Shown here: positions 55,041 through 64,000 of the stretch, piece by piece | Position numbering within the stretch: the first letter of the stretch is position 1 | How the letters are laid out: each line of letters opens with the position of its first letter | NCBI GenBank assembly: GCA_949318235.1 | Contig: OX439132.1 | Span: forward strand, 22,113,412 to 22,177,411 | DNA: 64,000 nt | DNA from: Ecdyonurus torrentis | Taxonomy: Eukaryota > Arthropoda > Insecta > Ephemeroptera > Heptageniidae | Reading direction: 5' to 3' | Notes under the pieces: generated by a model | Seen by the model: the letters and a program-made list of their open reading frames with translations, nothing else | Database searches by the model: none | What the model was told of the DNA's origin: nothing | Position numbers and translations under genes: made by a program

Positions 55041-55343
55041 TTGGATTACCTAATCCATCTATTTATCTTGAGTCTTCAAATGAATGTTGCCATATGGCAA
55101 TAGATCACAATTGTATATTATAGTGCATTTCATTGTTGTCAATTTAGTGATCAAATTATTTACTCAGTGCTTTTCTTATGTGAAAATTGAACTTGATCAC
55201 AAAGTTTGCCAAAATTAAATAATAATAATGTGACGATTGAATTTATGTATTATTAAATTTATTATTATGTTACTTTTCAATGTGAGATTTAAAATTATAC
55301 CACATGTTTAATTTGTTTGTTTCTGTAAAATATTATATATATA

Positions 55344-55436
<93 letters not shown>

Positions 55437-56568
55437 TATTCATCATACCTTACATTCAAAGAATTCGAAAATGTACGTTCAAAATACATATTTTGGTATA
55501 GCATATAAGTATATCTATAGCGTAATTTGAAATGATAAAATGAAGAAAATGTGTATTTAATGTGGATATGAAGCAAAAAGGTGCTGATGGAAAAAGACAC
55601 TTTGACACAAAAGTATGTGTAAATAAATGTTAGTGGAGAGTTGCAAACATTTGAAGTACGTACAGCGTAGCGCTACTAGCTACGTAAATACTCAGGAAAA
55701 TAAATATATTGGAGGAGAGGGACGTTGTACTTTAAAGAGAAGAAACCGTAGATATGTAGAAATCGAAATTTTTTACTGGGTTAAGCTCTACTAAATTACT
55801 TTATTGCTTTTTTTTTTCTTTTATAAAAAAACAATAATTTAAATCTTTATAAAATATTTTAGGAAATATAATATATATTTTAAGTACATGTATTTTATTA
55901 ATTTAAATTTAAAAAAAACTCACATTTTAGTAAAAAGCAGTAAGAGAAAATGTTATTTGTTTGCACATAGAATATATTATTTGAAGAGAGAGAGAGAGAG
56001 TAAACACACTAACTTTCAATTTTGAATATGTTCTCCTCTCCTCATTCTGACCAAAGGTTAGAAAAAATTTCAATTTAGAAACTAAATGTTCTATAAATTA
56101 CGCAAAACTCTTTACAACAATAAAATAATTATTTTTTTTTAATAAAAATTAATATTTGTTATTTTCAAAGAACAATGCTATCTTATTTTATTACGGTAAA
56201 AATAATTATCAACTGATGCTCCGTTTTAAGTTTTTAATATAGAAAATCGGCAAAATAAAAAAAAAAAAAAAAAAAAATGCCACGGACTCTTTTTTTTTTT
56301 TTTTTATGATGCATTGAAAATCATAATATATTTTTATTTATGAAGAAATAAGAAATATTAACAATTGAAAATTTTACTTAAAAACAATTAAAGAATTTTC
56401 TTAAATTTTAACACTTTTATATACTTAATATTTGAGGATAATTATATAAAATAATATCCATGTCAAATAAGTCTCTTTTTAATCCTTAAAAAAAATTGCA
56501 ATAAATAATTCGGAAGTCATGCACTTTTTTTTTTCCGTGATTTATTACGTAGAGTAATTTTGACTCAC
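55041..56568. other. AT-rich non-coding stretch with a TA array
   Basis: (TA)n at 55332-55433, short GA at 55985-56000, and poly(A)/poly(T) near 56260-56305. Nothing else is recognised. Confidence 0.45.
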
Positions 56569-56760
56569 CTGTTTCAAAAGTTCATGTCAATGTAAATAAG
56601 TAGGTACAACACAATAAATAGAAGTACATAACCACAGCGCGAGATAGAGAGCTAGAGCACCTATCTCTAACACACGTGATGTAAGACTGAAGACTGAACA
56701 AAACATGACAACCTCTGAGCATGCGCATCAACTTCACAATTAATATTCGCGCCGAGGTAT
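56569..56760 (-). promoter_or_regulatory. Candidate promoter and first exon of a host gene
   Basis: On the minus strand, a GC-richer segment carries GATGCGCATGCTCA (resembling the NRF-1 motif of animal promoters), two TTCAGTC initiator-like sites (GACTGA on the plus strand at 56685-56690 and 56692-56697), an ACGTGT E-box half and, downstream, TTTTGAAACAG|GTGAGTC. The last is a near-consensus 5' splice donor, the exon ending at 56569. The 76-aa frame in it resembles no known protein, so the exon, if real, is probably untranslated. This is pattern-based only; a chance assembly of motifs is possible. Confidence 0.3.
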
Positions 56761-58008
<1,248 letters not shown>

Positions 58009-58274
58009 TATAGGGTGTTTGCATACATATAAAAGTTGACGCCATTTGTGAGCACTAAATAACACGGGCCGGTATGGGAAAAATGACTAATTTTACTAGT
58101 TTGAAATACTCAGCAATATTTTCGAGAGCATTGATGCAGGTTGAATTAGGTTTTCAAGTATGCGAAAAAAATATAAAAAAAAATTAAAAAAAAAATTACA
58201 TTTCCTATGCTGAGAAATGCTATTCATGGCATCAAAGTGCATTCCGTATGACGTCATGCGCATACATCCTATAT
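58009..58274 (-). mobile_element. Family C MITE, reversed, complete
   Basis: TATAGGGTGTTTGCATACAT at the left and TGCGCATACATCCTATA at the right. Internal GTTGACGCCA, GAGAGCATTGATGC and CCTATGCTGAGAAATGCT match, and TGACGTCATGCGCATACA holds the CRE-like site. Confidence 0.86.
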
Positions 58275-58356
58275 ATTAAACAGCAGTAGTTAAAGTTTCA
58301 ATTTCCCAGCTGTGCTTTGCTAGAGGTTTTGCTCAGCATGTTGCATATCTGTGAGG

Positions 58357-59106
<750 letters not shown>

Positions 59107-59210
59107 TTAAAGTCATAGACCACATAAAACAACATGTGCTTTTTAATGAATAAACACGAAATGGGATCTTCAAAACTGGGGACAATTTTACCAGAATGTT
59201 AATATAGCCC

Positions 59211-59292
<82 letters not shown>

Positions 59293-59508
59293 TGAAAATA
59301 CTGTAAAGTATGCACTTTGCGTGACTATTCATGTTTATGACGTCAGAAACATGCAAAAATTAGTATGAAAATGTTGTGCGGGTTGCATAAATTGAAATTT
59401 ATGATCACTGCTACGGAGCTACAGTTGGGTTTTAAAGTTATTCATGTAAGTCCCATCGATAGTTTTGTGATATAAATGTTTATTTTTTTCTCTGGTCTAT
59501 TATTTTAA
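59107..59508 (+). mobile_element. MITE family A, copy 7, with GA seed grown to about 78 bp
   Basis: TTAA at both ends, left TTAAAGTCATAGACCACAT, right CTCTGGTCTATTATTTTAA. Between CCCCAC and GCGTGAAAATACTG the usual GAGAGA seed is a (GA)n array at 59214-59291. TGACGTCA at 59339-59346. Everything else follows the family, so the extra length (402 bp) is due to the array alone. Confidence 0.9.
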
Positions 59509-60656
59509 ATAATTCAAGATTAAATGTTATTAAATATAATTTTTTAATATTTTATTTTTATTTTACATCTATTTTTATGCAAATATTTAAAAGAGTAGTA
59601 TTTTACCATATAGTACTAGTACCGTAAACAATAAAAATAACAAAAAATAACAAAAAGTTAAAGTAACACATGTATTGTACAGCTGGAAAATGTAATATCA
59701 CGATACATATTGGTAAAAAAATGTTTGAGGGTCATGCAGTTTTATTTAATACATTTTTTTTAAATTTAAATAACAATAAAATCTGTTATTGTTAGAGTTT
59801 ACGGTGTTATAGTTACACTTGGAATCATAAATCATTATGATAAAATCAATATGACAGGCAGAAATAATAAAAACGTAACTTTAGATAATATAAATCAATT
59901 GACGAGGATGATCTTTCTTTTATTATTGATTTTGTTATTAAAAATATCAGTGATTAAAGATTGAATGTCTGACCATAATAATATTTTATCCATTTTTTTT
60001 CCTACTGTGCGTGTTTATAAAAATAGCCATTGAAATAGAAGTTATAATGTTGTTTTTCTTTGTTTTCTTGTATACAATAATACACGAAGAATAGTTTTAT
60101 ATACAATCCTCTCGCGGTTAATTTTTCTTGAGTCTTTCTTACAAAGTTATCATCGCAAACTTTGAATATTCGTCTCGCATTCATTTTCTGTCTAACTTTG
60201 AAAGTACTTCAACTTTAAGCAAAACTTTTAAAATTTGACATGAACAATATACTACTTGTCTACAATACATTTCATACTCACAGTGTGAGACGAAATTGGT
60301 AATTTAAGTTTCATCACTACTGTTAAACTAGAACTGCTCTGCGAACAGACGTATTTAAATGAAGAATAAACTTTATTGTCTGGTATCAAATTATAGAAAA
60401 ATTGTTACATCTAAACTTTTAAAAGTTTTGTCTAATATAGGCAATATTTTAGTGCATCTTACAGTAAAAAAACTGTGATCATTTTTTTAATTACAAACGT
60501 ACATTAGGGCACTGATCAGTATAGTACTGCTAAATGTCATAAATAACTAACAAGCCGTAACAAATGTTAAAATGGTTTGAAAAATGTACGCTACAGACAA
60601 ATTAGAGCTTAAATTTATCATGCCTTAAAATGAAAATGAGTTGTATCGGGTTGTAT
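59509..60656. other. AT-rich non-coding stretch
   Basis: Nothing was recognised. Confidence 0.45.
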
Positions 60657-60816
60657 GTAAATTCGACTCAATAAACCTCAGTCGATTTAAATCGGGTATG
60701 CCTAAAGTTATGCCTATAGTTGTGCCCATTGTCACATTTGAGGAGAAGGGGGGCGGCTGGGCGATACCGTAAAAGGTCAAACGGGAGGTAACTCAGGTTT
60801 TTTGAGTCGAGTATAT
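60657..60816 (-). mobile_element. Family E element, copy 3 (reversed)
   Basis: Reversed copy with TTCGACTCAATAAACCTCAG at the left and TCAGGTTTTTTGAGTCGAGT at the right. The GC-rich core GAGAAGGGGGGCGGCTGGGC is intact. A small insertion (TAAAGTTATGCCTATAGTT) lengthens it relative to the other copies. Confidence 0.87.
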
Positions 60817-60821
60817 ATCTC

Positions 60822-61193
60822 ACACAACGGATCAACGTGTGATTTAATAGAAATGAATGAGATGAGGTGAATTAGTGAACCGTTCTAAGATACCTATATA
60901 CCTTTGACTTGGTTCTCCATCCTTTACCACCTTGCACAGTCAGGACTGGTCGGTGGCATGAATAGATATGTCAACCTAAATATGTGTTCTACCATTTTAC
61001 CTCTGTGACAAACAGTGGCATACACATGGGCATCTAAGTGTGGAGAACATAAGTGCGCAATCAATGCATACCACGAACTTTATTAAAAAAAAAAAAAAAA
61101 AAAAAAATACTGCGTATAGCGACTAACTGATAAACAAGCTCGTGATCTCTCACATGTCAAATCAGCACACATACCACTACGCAACAGGCTCCT
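60822..61193 (-). mobile_element. tRNA-derived SINE, family F copy 2 (degraded)
   Basis: Shares with copy 1 TTTAATAGAAATGAATGAGA, GTGAACCGTTC, GTGGAGAACATAAG, TCGTGATCTCTCACATGTCA and the head CCACTACGCAACAGGC (A-box region 61174-61184, plus-strand reading). A poly(A) run of about 24 (61083-61106) interrupts it, and the B-box is decayed. It lies directly right of family E copy 3. Confidence 0.65.
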
Positions 61194-61882
61194 ATTAGCT
61201 TACGATTATTATTGGGAAATTTTGAAATTTTGTTACTTTAGAAATCAATCCGAAAGCGAAAAATGTAACAATTGACTCTTTTGGCCCTCACTTTAATATT
61301 CATATCAAGATTTCAAATACAGTTAAATTACTTATATCAATTTTAGTTATAATTAGTTAATTTTGTTTTAATTTTAGCTCATATTTGTTAATTTTTATAT
61401 TCAACTTCACGTTTAGTTTTATTTATTTATTTTTAATATTTTATTGCCTTATTGGAGTAGTTTATAAATATAATAATAAAAAACAACAACTGATAAAGTA
61501 CTTTGTTATTTTGCTTTAACGTGAATCATTAATTTTCCTTTTAGAAGCTAATGAATCAATTTAATTTGAATTTAATAACTTGAATAACTTGAATTTTAAC
61601 TTATACTGATAGTTATTGAAATTACAATATATTACTAGCTTTTATAATTTCTAAACGATTCCAATTAAATTAATTGATGTGAAAATGTATGAATGCTAAT
61701 TTAATTTCAATAATTTCTAATTATTATTCTAGATACTAAATTTCAATATTTTATACAAAATAATTAAATTATTTGTGTAGAACCAATCAAACATAAAATT
61801 ACTAGCTTAATACAGTGTATTATGAACTACATATTTTACAAATACAAAATATATCAATTATCTTTTAAATTTTCATAATATG
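61194..61882. other. AT-rich non-coding stretch
   Basis: Nothing was recognised. Confidence 0.45.
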
Positions 61883-62177
61883 TACACTCTAAAAATTGGT
61901 GCATTGCTTTAGTTACGAATACTAACTTATTTAAGATAATCACATTTAAATTATTATGAGTAGCTAAAATAATGCATTTTAGCAAGTTATTAAAAATAGC
62001 TAATTTAAGTTGTTTCAAGTTGTTTTAAGTTTCTTTTAATCTATTTTAAGTAAATATAGATATTGTTAATAATTTGCTAAAATTCATTACTTTAGCTACT
62101 CATAATAACTTAAAAGTGTATAATCTTAAATAAGTTAGTATTCGTAACTAAAGTAATGCACCAATTTTTAGAGTGTA
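61883..62177. mobile_element. Palindromic element K (295 bp)
   Basis: TACACTCTAAAAATTGGTGC at the left is the reverse complement of GCACCAATTTTTAGAGTGTA at the right. The arms continue (TTTAGTTACGAATACTAACT, ATTATGAGTAGCTAAA) for about 115 bp each around a loop rich in AAGTTGTTT repeats. TA sits at both edges. MITE-like, no ORF, no second copy here. Confidence 0.85.
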
Positions 62178-62464
62178 TACTAATAACTTAAAACATATAT
62201 TACTATAATAGAACTAATAATTTTGTTAACAAAATTGATATTCATTGCTTATTTTTTATTGTTTATATTTTAAAATTTATTAATTATTTTTGTAATTATT
62301 GGTAAATTTATCCAATTATTTTGATTAATATGTCGAGTTTTCGTTAATTCTGTACTTATATCATATTTACATTGGCATTATAGCTTTATGATAAATAAAA
62401 TACAGTTTTCATATGCGTATACAACACGTGTTCATTTTAAACCAAGTTTCCATTTGCTTACTTT

Positions 62465-62782
62465 TTAAAGCCATAGACCACATAAAACAACATGTACTTT
62501 TTAATGAATAAACATGAAATAGGATCTTCAAAACTGATGACAATTTTTACCAGAATGCTCATGTAACCCCACGAGAGAGCGTGAAAATACTGTATGTTTC
62601 TGACGCCAGAAACATGTAAAAATTAGTAAAAAAATGTTGTGCGGGTTGCATAAAGTGAAATTTTTTTATTACTGCTGCGGAGCTACAGTTTGGTTTTGAG
62701 ACAAACTAAAGTTATTTATGTAAATCCCATCAAGTGTTTTGTGATATAAATGCTTATGTTTTATTCTGGTCTATTCCTTTAA
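62465..62782 (+). mobile_element. MITE family A, copy 8
   Basis: TTAA at both ends, TTTAAAGCCATAGACCACAT to CTGGTCTATTCCTTTAAG. The seed is short (CACGAGAGAGCG), the central site is mutated to TGACGCCA, and the GTATGCAATTTGCGTG segment before it is deleted. Confidence 0.9.
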
Positions 62783-63095
62783 GAGGAATTTTTTCCCGTT
62801 CACAATTTTATTCATTGTCAATAAAATCAATTTCAAGAAAGTCAAATTAATTTATGTTTGAATACTAAAATATATTTTACAAAGGAAAATAAGCTAAAGC
62901 TTACATGAAAGGAAATGAAAATCCGGATTATTATTATTATTTTCCTTCCCGTTTTACAAAAGACATGTTTTTTTCTTTTATATATAGATAATTATTGTTA
63001 TATAAAACCTCACGTGTATCTTACGTACGTTCTAATATAATCTGAATATATTATAAAATTATTGTTGATATAAGCTTTTTAACTTATACATACAG
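62783..63095. other. AT-rich non-coding stretch
   Basis: Nothing was recognised. Confidence 0.45.
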
Positions 63096-63393
63096 TATAG
63101 ACCGCTTGCACTCATATTTAAGAGCCGCCATTTTGTTGGTCAGGAATACATAGGCCAGCATACGAAAAACATCATTTTTATTTTTTTTAATAGCAAAAGA
63201 AGCTTCAAACCTCAATCAAAGCCTTATTTCTAGCTCCTAATAAGCTCGAAGGATATGAGAAAAATTTGTTGAGTTGAAATAAACAATTTTTTATGTGAAA
63301 AATTAGGAAAAAACGAAGTTTCCCCTATGCTGGACAATGCATTAGGCACCACAAACATGGCGACAAAGCGCAAGGATGTGCAAGGGGTCTATA
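63096..63393 (+). mobile_element. Family H MITE, copy 2
   Basis: TATAGACCGCTTGCACTC at the left and GTGCAAGGGGTCTATA at the right form a 16-bp inverted repeat with one or two mismatches. It is closely similar throughout to the copy at 13717-14012. Confidence 0.85.
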
Positions 63394-63767
63394 AGCATAA
63401 TATTCCAAAATTAATCCTTTTTATATCATAAAAATCTAATTTAGTAAATAAAGTGTACTAAGTAGTTATTAAGTAGTTACTAAGTAGTTTTCAAACCCTA
63501 AAAAAAAAATAATAATAATAATTGTAGAAAATCTGAAAAATATCTCAACCAATACCTCCTATATCTTACTAATTATATAAGAGAGTTTCTCCAACTCTTA
63601 ATACGTTTATGGTAAAAAGGTGATTGGTAACTTTAAAATACTAATTTTTGTATAAATTTATTCAATCTTTCTCCGTGTTTTTATAAAGCACACAAAAGAA
63701 ATTACGAGCAACTGGGATTTTTTTTTCAAGTCCTTAATTTTGACATACCTGTACAGTACATATATAC
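63394..63767. other. AT-rich non-coding stretch
   Basis: Nothing was recognised. Confidence 0.4.
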
Positions 63768-64000
63768 ACAGGGTGTATGTACATGACGTCATATTTAATG
63801 CGCTTCGGCGCCATACTGGAATAATGAATAACATTGCTCAGCGTCTCGGATAAACTTTGTTTTTGGCTAGTTTCTTTGGGAAACCCGTTAATTTTTTGTC
63901 ATTATTATTTTTCTTACAATACTTTAAATACTAATTCTACATATTAACAGCATCATTGCTCTCAAAAATATTTTTGAGTATTTTTACACTGGCAAAATGA
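63768..64000 (+). mobile_element. Family C MITE, cut by window end
   Basis: Starts CAGGGTGTATGTACATGACG with TGACGTCA, then CGCCATACTGGAATAATGAA, ATTGCTCAGCG and TTAACAGCATCATTGCTCTC as in other copies. The right end lies beyond the window. Confidence 0.85.

Overview
This window reads as non-coding nuclear DNA of an invertebrate animal, tentatively an arthropod. It is strongly AT-rich and full of long (GA)n/(CT)n and (TA)n microsatellites and poly(A)/poly(T) runs. It contains one two-ORF non-LTR retrotransposon, several tRNA-derived SINEs and at least ten families of short inverted-repeat elements (MITE-like). I see no bacterial gene organisation, no rRNA and no functional tRNA gene. Species cannot be fixed from the sequence. 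The arthropod leaning rests on the retrotransposon ORF1 type and on weak TCAGT initiator-like motifs, so it is inference.

The only convincing protein-coding genes belong to one apparently intact LINE at about 46.86-51.25 kb. ORF1 (332 aa) has a PHD-type zinc finger, a coiled coil and a nucleic-acid-binding C-terminal domain. ORF2 (974 aa from its first ATG) has an APE-type endonuclease, a reverse transcriptase with FADD and a CR1/L2-type C-terminal tail. A 3' hairpin and a poly(A) tail follow. ORF1 would bind the RNA and ORF2 would nick the target and reverse-transcribe. The LINE could in principle supply machinery for the SINEs and LINE 3' fragments seen elsewhere, but no shared 3' tail was found.

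The rest is a mosaic of repeats recognised by comparing parts of the window with each other. Family A (8 copies, about 335 bp) and family B (2 copies, near-complete palindrome) both end in TTAA and share the terminal motif TTAAAGGCRTAGA. Family C (7 loci, one with a nested second copy) starts TATAGGGTG and ends CACCCTATA. Family D (5 copies) has termini reading CACGGACAAAAAT. Family E (3 copies, about 146 bp) is unusually well conserved with a GC-rich core. Families G, H, I, N, O and P are two-copy repeats. F is a tRNA-derived SINE with two copies, and further SINEs lie at 15.2-15.4 and 34.3-34.7 kb. Single fold-back elements lie at 6.3, 10.1, 21.3, 31.4 (33-bp iterated arms), 38.5-39.5 (about 1 kb), 42.8 (Tc1/mariner-like ends) and 61.9 kb.

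Layout: 0-6.5 kb holds C, SINE F, E, C, A and GA arrays. 6.5-16.8 kb holds D, A, a nested C-in-D, B, H, a SINE and A. 16.8-28.2 kb is sparse, with microsatellites, I, B, N and LINE 3' scraps. 28.2-36.7 kb holds A, C, A, the iterated fold-back, TA arrays, a SINE, N, I and a C-in-C nest. 36.7-46.5 kb holds P, D, the 1-kb fold-back, G and the Tc1-like MITE. 46.8-51.3 kb is the LINE. 51.3-64 kb holds D, A, G, E, D, a possible host promoter/first exon on the minus strand near 56.6 kb, C, A, E, SINE F, the palindrome K, A, H and C.

Three themes stand out. TGACGTCA (the CREB/ATF site) recurs inside elements of at least three families. GA microsatellites appear to be growing from a short GAGAG seed inside family A. 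Insertion order can be read from the nested elements.
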